A stretch of 64,000 bases of DNA from Frateuria defendens (lineage in GTDB: Bacteria; Pseudomonadota; Gammaproteobacteria; Xanthomonadales; Rhodanobacteraceae): positions 84,742-148,741 of the forward strand of contig NZ_LFQR01000042.1 in NCBI RefSeq assembly GCF_001182895.1, written 5' to 3'. Both the position numbers and the translations under genes were made by a program. Within the stretch, counting starts at the first letter, position 1. Each line of letters starts with the position of its first letter. Positions 9,700-18,959 of this stretch are shown here, piece after piece. The notes under the pieces were generated by a model, which was given only the letters and a program-made list of their open reading frames with translations, had not been told where the DNA came from and did not search any database.

Positions 9700-9762
9700 G
9701 CCGGCAGGCCAGCGGGCGGCCATTTGAGGCTCCTTCCCCCAAGCGGCCGTCCAGGTTTCCGC

Positions 9763-10053
9763 TCACCACGGAACCCGCCGCCCCAGGTAATCCAGGTACT
9801 GCAAACCCGCCTTTCCCGCCTGCGCATCCATGGTGTCCGCGAGGTTCGGGATGCTCTCCTCGATACTCAGGCGCGCCTGGGGGCCGCCCATGTCGGTCCG
9901 CACCCAGCCCGGAGCCATGAGCAGCAGCGTTCCCGCCTCGCCGGCGTGGCGGGCGGCGAAGCTGCGCATGAACATGTTGAGCGCCGCCTTGCTGCCGCGA
10001 TACACCTCGTAGTGCCCGTGCTCGTTGTTGGCGACGCTTCCCTGGGCTCGCAC
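9763..10053 (-). pseudogene. Short-chain dehydrogenase/reductase, 5'-truncated remnant
   Basis: From about 10047 to the stop at 9763 the minus strand encodes the C-terminal half of an SDR: GSVANNEHGHYEVYRGSKAA, containing the catalytic YxxxK, then MAPGWVRTDMGGPQA and a normal-looking end. The N-terminal Rossmann half with TGxxxGxG is absent. Upstream sequence in the same frame is Arg/Pro-rich and unlike any SDR, so homology stops abruptly near 10045-10055. No plausible start codon or ribosome site precedes the remnant. It is probably a deletion or rearrangement relic. NAD(P)-dependent oxidoreduction is the ancestral activity; the substrate is unknown. Confidence 0.75.
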
Positions 10054-10124
10054 GCACGGTCGTCGCGGTGGTGCCCGGATTCCGGGCCGCCTGCGGCGAG
10101 CCGGCACACTAGTCGGCAATCGCG

Positions 10125-10152
10125 GGGGCGCTCCCTTTCGTGGGAGCGCCCC
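10125..10152. terminator. Strong hairpin downstream of DAHP synthase
   Basis: GGGGCGCTCCC (10125-10135), a six-base loop TTTCGT and GGGAGCGCCCC (10142-10152) form a perfect 11-bp stem 100 bases beyond the DAHP synthase stop. Neither strand has a clear U run, so it may be a Rho-assisted terminator, an mRNA-protecting stem or a REP-like unit. A smaller stem GCCCGG/CCGGGC sits at 10073-10087. Confidence 0.5.
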
Positions 10153-10251
10153 ATGCACGGCTTGCATGGCCTGCAGGTGATGCGGATGCCCGGCGCATAG
10201 CGCCAGGCATTTACCCGGCCGCTCGCCGGCATGCCCGCAAGAAGGCGTCGC

Positions 10252-11649
10252 TCAGCCCTGCCCGCCGCTCGACTTGCGCACGATCAGCATGGCCAGTTCC
10301 AGCGACTGCTCGTAGTTGAGGCGCGGGTCCACCATCGACTTGTAGGCGCGTTCGAGGTCGCTCTCGGAGAGGTCGCGCGCGCCGCCCATGCACTCGGTGA
10401 CGTTCTCGCCGGTGAGCTCCAGGTGCACGCCGCCCAGGCGCGTGCCGGCCGCCGCGTGGATGTCCAGCGCCTGGTCCAGCTCGCCGCGGATGTTGTCGAA
10501 ACGGCGGGTCTTGTAGCCGTTGGAGGTGCTCTCGGTGTTGCCGTGCATCGGGTCGGCCACCCACAGCACGCGCCGTCCCTCGCGCTTGACCGCCTCCAGC
10601 AGCGGCGGCAGCGCCTCGGCGATCTTGGCGTTGCCCATGCGGTGGATCAGGGTGAGCCGGCCCGGCTCCTCGTGCGGGTTCAGCGCGTCGATCAGCGGCA
10701 GCAGCTGCTCGGGCGTCACCGACGGCCCCACCTTCACCGCGATCGGGTTGCGGATGCCGCGGAAGTACTCCGTATGCGCGCCGTCCAGCGCCGCCGTGCG
10801 CATGCCGATCCACGGGAAGTGCGTGGAGAGGTTGAACCAGCCCGCATGGCGCGGCACCTGTCGCGTGAGTGCCTGCTCGTAGTGCAGCAGCAGCGCCTCG
10901 TGCGAGGTGAAGAAATCCACCCGCGAGAAGCCGGCGATCGGCCCGGCCAGGGTCTCCATGAAGCGCACCGAGTCGCCGATGGCGTCCACCATGCGGCGGT
11001 ATTCGGCCGCCAGCGGCGAGTACTCGACCCAGGCCAGGTCCCAGTATTCCGGATGATGCAGGTCGGCGAAACCGCCGTCGATCAGCGCGCGCACGAAGTT
11101 CATCGTCAGCGCCGAATGCGCATGCGCCTGGATCAGCCGCTGCGGGTCCGCGCGGCGCGCCTCGGGCGTGAACTCGGGGCTGTTGACCAGGTCGCCGCGG
11201 AAGCTCGGCAGGGTCACGCCGTCGCGCGTCTCGGTGTCGGCCGAACGCGGCTTGGCGTACTGCCCGGCGAAGCGGCCCACCCGCAGCACCGGCTGCTTGA
11301 GGCCGTGCACCAGCACCAGGCTCATCTGCAGCAGCACCTTGAGCCGGTTGGAAATGATCGGGCTGGTGCAGTCGGCGAAGCTCTCCGCGCAGTCGCCGCC
11401 CTGCAGCAGGAAGCGCTTGCCCTCCTGCGCCTCGGCCAGCGCCTGCTTCAGCGCCAGCACTTCCCACGAGGTGACCAGCGGCGGCAACTGCGCGAGCTGC
11501 GCGGTGGCCTGCGCCAGTTCGTCGGCGTCCTCGTAGAACGGCTGCTGCAGCGCCACGCGCTGCTGCCAGGAACCGGGCGTCCAGCCGGCGGCTTCGCCGG
11601 CCGGCGCGGGATAAGCGTTCAGCGCCGCATGGCGCAGGTGGGTCAACAT
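10252..11649 (-). CDS. aroG: 3-Deoxy-7-phosphoheptulonate (DAHP) synthase, class II
   Basis: It joins phosphoenolpyruvate and erythrose 4-phosphate in the first step of the shikimate pathway to aromatic amino acids. At 465 residues, with LLQGGDCAESFADCTSPII, RNPIAVKVGPSV and VLWVADPMHGNT, it belongs to the plant-like class II (AroA-II) type rather than the E. coli AroF/G/H type. The symbol follows the M. tuberculosis class II enzyme. Its ATG follows the dsbB stop with one base between (TGAGATG), so the genes share a transcript and probably couple translation, although the pathways are unrelated. No leader peptide or aromatic-amino-acid attenuator is visible. Confidence 0.95.
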   Translation of the reverse strand: MLTHLRHAALNAYPAPAGEAAGWTPGSWQQRVALQQPFYEDADELAQATAQLAQLPPLVTSWEVLALKQALAEAQEGKRFLLQGGDCAESFADCTSPIISNRLKVLLQMSLVLVHGLKQPVLRVGRFAGQYAKPRSADTETRDGVTLPSFRGDLVNSPEFTPEARRADPQRLIQAHAHSALTMNFVRALIDGGFADLHHPEYWDLAWVEYSPLAAEYRRMVDAIGDSVRFMETLAGPIAGFSRVDFFTSHEALLLHYEQALTRQVPRHAGWFNLSTHFPWIGMRTAALDGAHTEYFRGIRNPIAVKVGPSVTPEQLLPLIDALNPHEEPGRLTLIHRMGNAKIAEALPPLLEAVKREGRRVLWVADPMHGNTESTSNGYKTRRFDNIRGELDQALDIHAAAGTRLGGVHLELTGENVTECMGGARDLSESDLERAYKSMVDPRLNYEQSLELAMLIVRKSSGGQG

Positions 11650-11650
11650 C

Positions 11651-12148
11651 TCAACCTCGTTTGCGCACGCTGGCGCGGATCGCCCAGACGGCGAGCAGTA
11701 CGAACCACAGCAGGGTCCAGGCCGGCATCGGCAGGCCCAGGATCGGGTCTACCTTGGCGCATTCGCCGGAACCGGTGAACACCATCTTCAGCACCTTGGC
11801 GAACGGAAAGGCGTCCAGCATGTAGCCCAGCGGCAGGCCGCAGGCCGGCACCTGGTCGGCGGGCAGCGACTGGATCCACAGGTGGCGTCCCGCCACCGCG
11901 ATGCCCCACGCCGCGCCCAGCAGCACGCCGCCGGTATACACCCAGCGGCCGCCGCCACGCGGCGCATGCGTCGCCCCCAGCAGGAAGAACGCACCCATGG
12001 CCACGAACGCGATGCGCTGGAAGATGCACAGCGGGCACGGCGCCAGGCCCCAGACGTACTGGGTATACAGCGCGAAACCGAGCAGGGCCGCGCAGATCAC
12101 AAAGCCGGCGAGGAAGCTGAAGCGATAGGACCAGTGCAGGGGATTCAT
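11651..12148 (-). CDS. dsbB: DsbB, disulfide bond formation quinone reductase
   Basis: DsbB reoxidises periplasmic DsbA and passes the electrons to ubiquinone or menaquinone in the inner membrane. The 165-residue protein has four hydrophobic segments and both redox pairs: C38/C41 in APCPLCIFQR and C103/C130, which frame the second periplasmic loop. The arginine after the first pair (CIFQR) is the conserved quinone-site residue. ATG at 12148 (MNPLHWSYRF) is chosen over a long upstream extension without homology. It precedes the DAHP synthase gene by one base; rplQ ends 143 bases upstream. Confidence 0.93.
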   Translation of the reverse strand: MNPLHWSYRFSFLAGFVICAALLGFALYTQYVWGLAPCPLCIFQRIAFVAMGAFFLLGATHAPRGGGRWVYTGGVLLGAAWGIAVAGRHLWIQSLPADQVPACGLPLGYMLDAFPFAKVLKMVFTGSGECAKVDPILGLPMPAWTLLWFVLLAVWAIRASVRKRG

Positions 12149-12291
12149 CGGCAAAACGGCGACTTGGGGAACGCCGACATTACCCGCTCCCCGCCCCGCT
12201 GTCAGCCGGACATTTCCAGACGTCCAGATACGACGAACCCCGGCCGGTCGCCCGATCGGGGGTCGCAGAACGCAGTGGAGCGCGAGGGCGC

Positions 12292-12675
12292 TTACTCGGC
12301 GTCGGCCGCCTGCACGCGCGGGCGATCCACCAGCTCGACGTACGCCATCGGCGCGTTGTCGCCGGGGCGGAAGCCGCACTTGAGGATGCGCAGGTAGCCA
12401 CCGGGACGCTGGCTGTAGCGCGGGCCGATCTCGACGAACAGCTTGCCCACGGCCTGCTTGTCGCGCAGGCGCGAGAAGGCGAGGCGGCGGTTGGCGACAC
12501 CGTCGGTCTTGGCCAGGGTGATCAGCGGCTCGGCCACGCGGCGAAGTTCCTTCGCCTTGGGCAAGGTGGTGCGGATCAGCTCGTGCTTGAACAGCGACGC
12601 GGCCATGTTGCGGAACATGGCTTCGCGGTGGCTGCTGGTCCGGTTGAGCTTGCGTCCGGATTTCATGTGGCGCAT
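12292..12675 (-). CDS. rplQ: 50S ribosomal protein L17
   Basis: The 127-residue protein opens with the near-universal [20 protein letters not shown] and contains [20 protein letters not shown], both diagnostic of L17. It binds 23S rRNA near the exit-tunnel side of the large subunit. It is the last gene of the alpha operon, but here a 205-base spacer with two hairpins separates it from rpoA, far more than the tight spacing elsewhere in the block. It may therefore be expressed at a different level from rpoA. The C-terminus extends slightly with acidic VQAADAE. Confidence 0.97.
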   Translation of the reverse strand: MRHMKSGRKLNRTSSHREAMFRNMAASLFKHELIRTTLPKAKELRRVAEPLITLAKTDGVANRRLAFSRLRDKQAVGKLFVEIGPRYSQRPGGYLRILKCGFRPGDNAPMAYVELVDRPRVQAADAE

Positions 12676-12708
12676 GGCGAAAACTCTCTCTATCAGTCTG
12701 TTGTTATG

Positions 12709-12733
12709 AAAAGCCGGCGCTCAGGTCCGGCTT
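12709..12733 (-). terminator. Attenuator-like hairpin between rpoA and rplQ
   Basis: On the minus strand AAGCCGG, a nine-base loop and CCGGCTT are followed by TTC, giving a 7-bp stem with a short U run 34 bases before rplQ. A second stem built from GGCCC/GGGCC lies at 12755-12774. Partial termination between rpoA and rplQ is plausible, since rplQ has no clear promoter of its own. Confidence 0.5.
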
Positions 12734-12880
12734 CCCGCGGTTGCCCGCTTTTACGGCCCTGGTTGAAACGGGCCTTTTCTTAGAGTGCGGCCATGGATGG
12801 CCGCTTCTGGACTTCCAGATCGCGGGAGCAGACGCCGCTGCGACGCCTACTCCCGACTACCGCGATCAGGGACGATCGCA

Positions 12881-13879
12881 TTAACCCAATTGCATGCCGT
12901 GCGAGAGGCCCGGCGGCGGCCAGTTCTCGATCTTCATGCCCAGGGCCAGGCCGCGCGAGCCAAGGACATCCTTGATCTCGGTGAGCGACTTCTTGCCCAG
13001 GTTCGGGGTCTTGAGCAACTCGACCTCGGTCTTCTGCACCAGATCGCCGATGTAGTAGATGCTCTCGGCCTTCAGGCAGTTCGCCGAACGCACGGTGAGC
13101 TCCAGGTCGTCGATCGGACGCAGCAGCAGCGGATCGAAACCGCCCTTCTCCGCCTTGTCGGTGGCGCTCTCGCGGCGCGAGAAGTCGCCGAACACCGACA
13201 GCTGGTCGTTGAGGATCTCGGCCGCCTTGCGCACGGCGTCTTCCGCACCGATGGTGCCGTTGGTCTCGATGTCCAGCACCAGCTTGTCGAGGTTGGTGCG
13301 CTGCTCGACGCGGGCCGCTTCCACCTCGTACGCCACGCGCAGCACCGGCGCGAACGACGCATCCAACTGCAGCCGGCCGATCGGCCGCGCCTCGTCGTCC
13401 GGATGCTGGCGCGTACTGGCCGGCTGGTAGCCGACGCCGCGATGCACCTTCAGGCGCATGTTGAGCGCGATGTCCTTGGTCAGATGGCAGATCACGTGCT
13501 CGGGATTGATGATCTCGACCGAGTGATCGACCACGATGTCGCCCGCGGTGACGATGCCCTTGCCCTTCTTCGACAGGGTCAGGGTGACTTCGTCGCCGGT
13601 GTGCTGGCGGATCGCCACGTCCTTCAGGTTGAGCAGGACTTCGATCACGTCCTCCTGCAGGCCCTCGAGGGTGGTGTACTCGTGAAGCACGCCGTCGATC
13701 TCGACCTCGACGATGGCGCTGCCGGGGATCGAAGAGAGCAACACGCGGCGCAGCGCGTTGCCCAGGGTGTGGCCGAAGCCACGCTCGAGCGGCTCGACCA
13801 CCACCTTCGCGCGGTTGGGTCCAAGCTGCTCGACGCTGAGGCCGCGAGGCCGCAACACGCTAGTTGACGAAACTGCCAT
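12881..13879 (-). CDS. rpoA: DNA-directed RNA polymerase alpha subunit
   Basis: Alpha dimerises to nucleate RNA polymerase assembly, and its C-terminal domain contacts UP elements and activators. The 332 residues include the N-terminal assembly domain ([20 protein letters not shown], about residues 25-44; [13 protein letters not shown]) and the C-terminal domain of two helix-hairpin-helix motifs ([19 protein letters not shown], near 284-302). Length and domain plan match the E. coli subunit (329). It sits 16 bases after rpsD in the alpha operon order rpsM-rpsK-rpsD-rpoA-rplQ. Confidence 0.98.
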   Translation of the reverse strand: MAVSSTSVLRPRGLSVEQLGPNRAKVVVEPLERGFGHTLGNALRRVLLSSIPGSAIVEVEIDGVLHEYTTLEGLQEDVIEVLLNLKDVAIRQHTGDEVTLTLSKKGKGIVTAGDIVVDHSVEIINPEHVICHLTKDIALNMRLKVHRGVGYQPASTRQHPDDEARPIGRLQLDASFAPVLRVAYEVEAARVEQRTNLDKLVLDIETNGTIGAEDAVRKAAEILNDQLSVFGDFSRRESATDKAEKGGFDPLLLRPIDDLELTVRSANCLKAESIYYIGDLVQKTEVELLKTPNLGKKSLTEIKDVLGSRGLALGMKIENWPPPGLSHGMQLG

Positions 13880-13895
13880 GCAGGGCTCCGATTGA

Positions 13896-14522
13896 TTACT
13901 TCGAATAAAGCTCGACGATCAGGGCTTCGTTGATGTCGGACGGCAGGTCACCGCGATCCGGCAGAGCCTTGAAAGTACCGGCGAACTTCTTCGCATCCAC
14001 CTCGACCCACAGCGGGCGCAGGTCCATGGTGTCGAACACGGTCGCCGCTTCCTGCACGCGCAGCTGGGTGCGCGCGCGCTCGGTCAGCGCGATCTCGTCG
14101 CCCGGCTTGACCTGGTAGGACGGAATGTTGACCTTCTTGCCGTTGACCAGGATCGCCTTGTGGCTGACCAGCTGGCGAGCCTGGGCGCGGGTCACGGCGA
14201 AGCCCATGCGGTAGACGACGTTGTCCAGACGGCACTCGAGCAGGCGCAGCAGGTTCTCGCCGGTGTTGCCCTTGAGGGTCGACGCCTTGGCGTAGTAGTT
14301 GCTGAACTGACGCTCCAGCACGCCGTAGATGCGCTTGACCTTCTGCTTCTCGCGCAGCTGCACGGCGTAGTCCGACAGGCGGGCGCGCTTGTTCGCGCCG
14401 TGCTGGCCGGGCTTGTTTTCCAGCTTGCACTTCGAATCGAGTGCGCGGGCCGGGCTCTTCAGGCTGAGATCAGCAGCCTCGCGGCGGGCGAGCTTGCAGG
14501 TAGCTCCACGATAACGGGCCAT
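13896..14522 (-). CDS. rpsD: 30S ribosomal protein S4
   Basis: S4 is a primary 16S rRNA-binding protein that starts assembly of the small-subunit body. In E. coli it also represses its own operon by binding the rpsM leader. The 208 residues contain the characteristic [20 protein letters not shown] and the S4 RNA-binding domain ([20 protein letters not shown], about residues 101-120, then [16 protein letters not shown]). The N-terminal cysteines of zinc-type S4 are not arranged as a zinc finger. Spacing to neighbours is 12 and 16 bases. Confidence 0.98.
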   Translation of the reverse strand: MARYRGATCKLARREAADLSLKSPARALDSKCKLENKPGQHGANKRARLSDYAVQLREKQKVKRIYGVLERQFSNYYAKASTLKGNTGENLLRLLECRLDNVVYRMGFAVTRAQARQLVSHKAILVNGKKVNIPSYQVKPGDEIALTERARTQLRVQEAATVFDTMDLRPLWVEVDAKKFAGTFKALPDRGDLPSDINEALIVELYSK

Positions 14523-14534
14523 GGGTATGCTCCT

Positions 14535-14921
14535 TTAGACTCGACGCTTCTTGGGAGGACGGCAGCCGTTGTGCGGAATCGGCGTGACGTCGATGATGTT
14601 GAGCACCTTGTAACCCAAGGCGTTCAGCGAGCGCACCGCCGACTCGCGGCCCGGGCCGGGGCCCTTGATGCGCACTTCCACCGTCTTCACGCCGTAGTCG
14701 GCGGCGGCACGGCCGGCCTTCTCGGCGGCGACCTGCGCGGCGAACGGGGTGGACTTGCGCGAACCGCGGAAACCCGCGCCGCCCGCAGTCGCCCACGACA
14801 GCGCGTTGCCCTGGCGGTCGGTGATGGTGACGATGGTGTTGTTGAAGGAGGCCTGCACGTGGGCCACGGCATCCGTGACGACGCGCTTGATCTTCTTCTT
14901 GGTTTTGACCGGCTTAGCCAT
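14535..14921 (-). CDS. rpsK: 30S ribosomal protein S11
   Basis: S11 lines the platform of the 30S subunit near the E-site codon. The 128-residue sequence ends in the conserved [19 protein letters not shown] and contains [20 protein letters not shown] and the glycine-rich [20 protein letters not shown]. The HNG tripeptide near the C-terminus includes the asparagine that becomes isoaspartate in other bacteria. It lies 12 bases after rpsM and 12 before rpsD. Confidence 0.98.
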   Translation of the reverse strand: MAKPVKTKKKIKRVVTDAVAHVQASFNNTIVTITDRQGNALSWATAGGAGFRGSRKSTPFAAQVAAEKAGRAAADYGVKTVEVRIKGPGPGRESAVRSLNALGYKVLNIIDVTPIPHNGCRPPKKRRV

Positions 14922-14933
14922 ATTCGGAATCCG

Positions 14934-15290
14934 TTACTTCTTGATCGCGCGACGCGGACCCTTGCGGGTGCGGGCGTTGGTTTTGGTGCGCTGGCCGCGC
15001 ACCGGCAGGCCACGACGGTGGCGCAGACCGCGGTAGCAACCCAGATCCATCAGGCGCTTGATGGCAATGCCGACTTCGCGACGCAGATCGCCCTCGACGA
15101 CGTACTTGCCGATCTCGTGGCGGAGCTTCTCCACCTCGCCTTCACTCAAGGACTTGATCGGCGTGGTGGGAACCACGCCAGCGTCCGCGCAGACCTTCTT
15201 GGCCCGGCTGCGGCCGATCCCGTAGATGCTCTGCAGGCCAACCCAGACATGCTTCTGGACTGGCAAATTGACACCCGCGATGCGCGCCAT
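14934..15290 (-). CDS. rpsM: 30S ribosomal protein S13
   Basis: S13 sits at the head of the 30S subunit, contacting P-site tRNA and the intersubunit bridges to L5. The 118 residues show [20 protein letters not shown] at the start, the helix-hairpin-helix [14 protein letters not shown], and a basic tail [16 protein letters not shown]. It is the first gene of the alpha operon. secY lies 130 bases upstream with no rpmJ (L36) between them, so L36 must be encoded elsewhere if present. A TTAAAAT-containing candidate promoter precedes it. Confidence 0.98.
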   Translation of the reverse strand: MARIAGVNLPVQKHVWVGLQSIYGIGRSRAKKVCADAGVVPTTPIKSLSEGEVEKLRHEIGKYVVEGDLRREVGIAIKRLMDLGCYRGLRHRRGLPVRGQRTKTNARTRKGPRRAIKK

Positions 15291-15332
15291 GATGTACTTT
15301 CTCCGATGCGTTTCGTGCGCGGTAAACGCGCA

Positions 15333-15361
15333 ATTTTAACCTGAATCAACCGGCCGGGAAA
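15333..15361 (-). promoter_or_regulatory. Weak candidate promoter before rpsM
   Basis: In the 130-base secY-rpsM gap the minus strand carries TAAAAT (15333-15338) as a possible -10. At 17 bases upstream lies only a poor -35 match, TTTCCC. The gap is long for this operon, and transcription could start here for the alpha operon, but the -35 is weak. The remaining bases show no hairpin with a U run and no rpmJ. Confidence 0.3.
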
Positions 15362-15420
15362 CCCCTTTGGCTCCGAGCCTTCCCGACCACAGGACCTGAC
15401 CTCTTACCGCCCAGCAGCCA

Positions 15421-16746
15421 CTAGTTACGGCGGAGGTTGGCCTTCTTGAACAAACTTTCGTACTGGTGGCTCACCAGATGCGCCTGCACCTGGGCGGTGA
15501 AATCCATCACCACGACCACCACGATCAGCAGCGAAGTGCCGCCGAAGTAGAACGGTACGTGCCAGGCCTTCTGCATGAAGGACGGCACCAGACAGACCAG
15601 CACCAGGTACAGCGCGCCGACACCGGTCAGACGGGTCATCACGTTATCGATGTAGTCCGCCGTGGCGCGGCCCGGGCGGATGCCCGGAATCAGCGCGCCG
15701 GAGCGCTTCAAGTTGTCGGCCGTTTCCTGCGAGTTGAACACGATCGCCGTGTAGAAGAAGGCGAAGGTGATCACCAGCACCGCGAACACGATGTCGTACA
15801 GCGGCTCGCCGAAGGTCAGCGCCTGGGTGAGGCCCTGCAGCCAGCGCGACTGGCTGCCGGCGCCGAACCAGCTCGCCGCGGTCGCCGGGAACATCAGCAG
15901 GCTCGAGGCGAAGATCGGCGGGATCACGCCGGCCATGTTGACCTTCAGCGGCAGGTGCGAGGTCTGGTTCATGTACGCGCGCTGTCCGCCGGAGCGCCGC
16001 GCGTAATTCACCGTGATCCGCCGCTGGGCCCGCTCCATGAACACCACGAAAGCGGTCACCAGCAGGATCACCACCACCACCATGATCATCCGCAGCACCG
16101 ACAGCTCACCGTTGCTGGCCATGCCCAGGGTGTGCGCCACCGCGGTCGGCAGGCCGGCCACGATGCCGGCGAAGATCAGCAGCGAGATCCCGTTGCCGAT
16201 GCCGCGCTCGGTGATCTGTTCGCCCAGCCACATCAGGAACATGGTGCCCGCGGTCAGGCCCACCACCGAGGACAGGACGAAGCCCATGCCCGGCGTGTAG
16301 ACCACCGGCGCACCGCCGGCAACGACCTGCTTCTGGAACGCCACCGCGATGCCGAAGGCCTGGAAGGCCGCCAGCGCCACCGTACCGATGCGGGTATAGG
16401 TGGTCATCTTGCGACGCCCCGCCTCGCCTTCCTTGCGCAGCGCCTGCAGGCTCGGGATCACCGCGCCCATCATCTGCACCACGATCGAGGCCGAAATGTA
16501 CGGCACCACACCCAGCGCGAACACCGAGAAGCGTGCCAGCGAGCCGCCCGAGAACATGTTGAACATGTTCAAGAGGCCGCCGCCTTGCTCGATCAGCCGC
16601 GTCATCGCATCCGGGTTCACACCCGGAACCGGGATGAACGAACCCAAGCGGAACACGATCAGCGCACCGATCACGAAGAAGATGCGCTGACGCAGTTCAG
16701 TCAGCTTGCCGAGCGATCCGAGACCCGAGCCCTTGGCTGCCGCCAC
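15421..16746 (-). CDS. secY: Protein translocase subunit SecY
   Basis: SecY forms the inner-membrane pore of the Sec translocon with SecE (encoded at 42951) and SecG. The 441-residue protein has about ten hydrophobic segments and the plug and lateral-gate features of the family. Recognisable stretches include [12 protein letters not shown] near residue 40, [20 protein letters not shown] near 70-90 and [19 protein letters not shown] in the last third. It follows rplO by six bases, the usual spc operon position, and is the last gene before the gap that leads into rpsM. Confidence 0.98.
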   Translation of the reverse strand: MAAAKGSGLGSLGKLTELRQRIFFVIGALIVFRLGSFIPVPGVNPDAMTRLIEQGGGLLNMFNMFSGGSLARFSVFALGVVPYISASIVVQMMGAVIPSLQALRKEGEAGRRKMTTYTRIGTVALAAFQAFGIAVAFQKQVVAGGAPVVYTPGMGFVLSSVVGLTAGTMFLMWLGEQITERGIGNGISLLIFAGIVAGLPTAVAHTLGMASNGELSVLRMIMVVVVILLVTAFVVFMERAQRRITVNYARRSGGQRAYMNQTSHLPLKVNMAGVIPPIFASSLLMFPATAASWFGAGSQSRWLQGLTQALTFGEPLYDIVFAVLVITFAFFYTAIVFNSQETADNLKRSGALIPGIRPGRATADYIDNVMTRLTGVGALYLVLVCLVPSFMQKAWHVPFYFGGTSLLIVVVVVMDFTAQVQAHLVSHQYESLFKKANLRRN

Positions 16747-16752
16747 GATCGA

Positions 16753-17184
16753 TTACTCCACGCTGCCGCCGGCCGCCTCGATGGCCGCCTTGGCGCCAGC
16801 CGTGGCGAGCACGCCGGACAGCTTCACCGCGCGGCCGATCTCGCCCTTGGCGACGACCTTGACCTTCTTCGCGCGGCTGTCGATCAGACCGGCCTGGTGC
16901 AGCGCGATCACGTCGATCACGTCCACCTTCAGGTTGGCCAGCTGGTACAGGAACACCTGCTGGTTCTCGGCCTTCTTCTTGGAACGGAAGCCAACCTTGG
17001 GCAGGCGACGCTGCAGCGGCATCTGGCCGCCCTCGAAGCCGAACTTGTGGGTGCCGCCGGCGCGGGCGTGCTGACCCTTGTGGCCGCGGCCAGCGGTCTT
17101 GCCGAGACCCGAGCCGATACCGCGGCCGACGCGCAGACGCGACTTGCGCGAACCGGCGGCAGGCTTGATGTCATTCAGACGCAT
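16753..17184 (-). CDS. rplO: 50S ribosomal protein L15
   Basis: L15 is a late-assembly 23S rRNA-binding protein. The first 50 residues are the basic glycine-rich extension ([20 protein letters not shown], then [20 protein letters not shown]) that penetrates the rRNA core. The remaining residues form the globular domain, with [18 protein letters not shown]. At 143 residues it is normal length. It is five bases after rpmD and six before secY, in the conserved rpmD-rplO-secY order. Confidence 0.98.
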   Translation of the reverse strand: MRLNDIKPAAGSRKSRLRVGRGIGSGLGKTAGRGHKGQHARAGGTHKFGFEGGQMPLQRRLPKVGFRSKKKAENQQVFLYQLANLKVDVIDVIALHQAGLIDSRAKKVKVVAKGEIGRAVKLSGVLATAGAKAAIEAAGGSVE

Positions 17185-17189
17185 GATGC

Positions 17190-17378
17190 TTACTCCTCGA
17201 CCCGGACCAGGTAGTAGACCGTGTTGATCAGGCCACGAACCTGCGGGCTGTCCTTCAGTTCGCGCACGTCGTTGAGCTTGTTGAGGCCCAGCGCCTTCAC
17301 GCTCAGGCGATGACGGCTCTGCACGCCGCGCAGGCCCTTCACCAGGCGCACGCGCACGGTTTTCTCTGTATTAGCCAT
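17190..17378 (-). CDS. rpmD: 50S ribosomal protein L30
   Basis: This 62-residue small protein has the L30 signature [20 protein letters not shown] and a final IxVxxLVRVEE-like strand ([10 protein letters not shown]). It binds 23S rRNA near the 5S rRNA region. Its start codon lies eight bases inside the end of rpsE, which implies translational coupling. It is often missing from automatic searches because of its size, but here it is in the expected place between rpsE and rplO. Confidence 0.96.
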   Translation of the reverse strand: MANTEKTVRVRLVKGLRGVQSRHRLSVKALGLNKLNDVRELKDSPQVRGLINTVYYLVRVEE

Positions 17379-17880
17379 GGCCCAGCACCTCTTCCACGGT
17401 CTTGCCGCGCTTGGCAGCGATGTGCTTCGGCGAGGCGATGGCCTGCAGGCCCTTGATGGTGGCGCGAACCAGGTTGATGGGGTTGCGCGAACCGACCGCC
17501 TTGGCCAGCACGTTCTTCACGCCGACCACTTCCAGCACGGCGCGCATCGCACCGCCGGCGATCACGCCGGTACCCTCGGCGGCCGGCTGCATGAACACGC
17601 GCGCAGCGCCATGGTTGGCCTTGATGGCGTACCAGAGCGTGCCGTTGTTGAGGTCGATGTTCACCATGTTGCGGCGGGCGCGGTCCATGGCCTTGGAGAT
17701 GGCCACCGGCACTTCGCGCGCCTTGCCATAGCCGAAGCCGACCTTGCCCTCGCCGTCGCCGACCACGGTCAGCGCAGTGAAGCTCATCTGGCGGCCACCC
17801 TTGACGGTCTTGGCCACGCGGTTGACGGCAATCAGCTTCTCGAGCAGGCCGTCGGAATTTTCGCGATCGGTAGAAGACAT
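17371..17880 (-). CDS. rpsE: 30S ribosomal protein S5
   Basis: S5 helps maintain decoding fidelity and mRNA helicase activity at the entry channel. The 169 residues contain the double-stranded-RNA-binding-like domain ([20 protein letters not shown], about residues 15-34) and the spectinomycin loop region VKGGRQMSF without an obvious deletion. The C-terminal domain carries [19 protein letters not shown] and the basic end typical of the family. It overlaps rpmD by eight bases. A 153-base spacer with a repeat separates it from rplR upstream. Confidence 0.98.
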   Translation of the reverse strand: MSSTDRENSDGLLEKLIAVNRVAKTVKGGRQMSFTALTVVGDGEGKVGFGYGKAREVPVAISKAMDRARRNMVNIDLNNGTLWYAIKANHGAARVFMQPAAEGTGVIAGGAMRAVLEVVGVKNVLAKAVGSRNPINLVRATIKGLQAIASPKHIAAKRGKTVEEVLGHG

Positions 17881-17954
17881 GTTCTTTTCCGTATGCCCGG
17901 ACCATCCGGGACTTTGCTTGCGGCTTGGGCCGCTTGGAGTTGTTTTGCTTACGC

Positions 17955-18030
17955 GGGGAATCGGGAGTAGTGAATAGAGAATTGGGACATCAAGAGCACT
18001 CGATTCCCTATTCCCGACTCTCGATTCCTG
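17955..18030. repeat. GGGAATCG-type inverted repeat, copy A (rplR-rpsE gap)
   Basis: GGGAATCGGGAGTAG, then GAATAGAGAATTGGG on one side faces CGATTCCCTATTCCCGACTCTCGATTCC on the other. The arms are imperfectly complementary and can fold into a long stem. It is the same family as copies at 39506, 42294 and 49349. It fills most of a gap that is only about a dozen bases in many relatives. Confidence 0.7.
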
Positions 18031-18033
18031 AAA

Positions 18034-18387
18034 TCAAAACTTCAGGCCAGCCTCGCGGGCCGCTTCGGCCAGCGCCTTGATGCGGCCGTGGTAGCGGAAG
18101 CCGGAGCGATCGAACGCCACCGACTCCACGCCCGCGGCCAGCGCGCGCTCGGCCACCGCCTTGCCCACCGCCGCCGCGGCGGCGAGATTCTTGGTGCCCT
18201 TCAGGCCTTCGGCGAGCGACTTCTGCACGGTCGACGCGGCGGCCACCACCTGCTGGCCGTCGGCGGCGAACACCTGGGCATACAGGTGCTGGCCGGTGCG
18301 ATGCACGGAAAGGCGTGCCACGCCCAGCTCGCGGATGTGGGCGCGCGTGGACTTGGCGCGGCGCAGACGGGCTTCGTTCTTGTTCAT
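18034..18387 (-). CDS. rplR: 50S ribosomal protein L18
   Basis: L18 binds 5S rRNA together with L5 and L25 in the central protuberance. The 117 residues include the basic N-terminal tail ([20 protein letters not shown]), the strand pair [20 protein letters not shown] and the C-terminal [20 protein letters not shown] that is diagnostic for L18. It lies 32 bases after rplF and 153 bases before rpsE, the larger gap being filled by a repeat. Confidence 0.98.
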   Translation of the reverse strand: MNKNEARLRRAKSTRAHIRELGVARLSVHRTGQHLYAQVFAADGQQVVAAASTVQKSLAEGLKGTKNLAAAAAVGKAVAERALAAGVESVAFDRSGFRYHGRIKALAEAAREAGLKF

Positions 18388-18419
18388 CGTGTTCTCTCCA
18401 AGGAAAGCGGATAGGCGCT

Positions 18420-18947
18420 TTACGCCTTCTTGGCTTCCTTCAGGGTGATCTTCTCGCCGGCGTAGCGCACGCCCTTGCCCTTGTAGGGCTCCGGCGGACG
18501 GAAGCTGCGGATCTTCGCCGCCACTTCGCCCACGCGCTGCTTGTCCGCGCCCTTGATGAGCACTTCGGTCTGCGTCGGGGTTTCGATGCTGATGCCTTCC
18601 GGCGCATCGAACACCACCGGATGCGAGAAACCGAGGCTGAGGTTCAGCGCCTTGCCCTGCATGGAAGCGCGATAACCCACGCCGACCAGCTCGAGCTTGC
18701 GCTCATAACCCTCGGACACGCCCTTGACCATGTTGGCCAGCAATGCGCGCGCGGTACCGCCGAACTTGTCGTCGGCGCCCTCGGCCAGCTCGATCAGCGC
18801 CGTGCCGTCGTTCACCGCGATGGTGACGCCAGGCAGCGCGTGGCTGGACAAGGTACCCTTCGGGCCCTTCACGGAAATGCCGTCTTCGGCAACCTTGAGC
18901 TCCACGCCCTTGGGCAGGGAGACAGGCTTCTTGGCAACTCGGGACAT
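18420..18947 (-). CDS. rplF: 50S ribosomal protein L6
   Basis: L6 binds near the sarcin-ricin loop and GTPase centre. The 175 residues form two similar alpha/beta domains. The second carries the family signature [20 protein letters not shown] near the C-terminus, and [20 protein letters not shown] marks the junction. Spacing is 12 bases after rpsH and 32 before rplR, as in other spc operons. Confidence 0.98.
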   Translation of the reverse strand: MSRVAKKPVSLPKGVELKVAEDGISVKGPKGTLSSHALPGVTIAVNDGTALIELAEGADDKFGGTARALLANMVKGVSEGYERKLELVGVGYRASMQGKALNLSLGFSHPVVFDAPEGISIETPTQTEVLIKGADKQRVGEVAAKIRSFRPPEPYKGKGVRYAGEKITLKEAKKA

Positions 18948-18959
18948 CGTTGAGACTCC

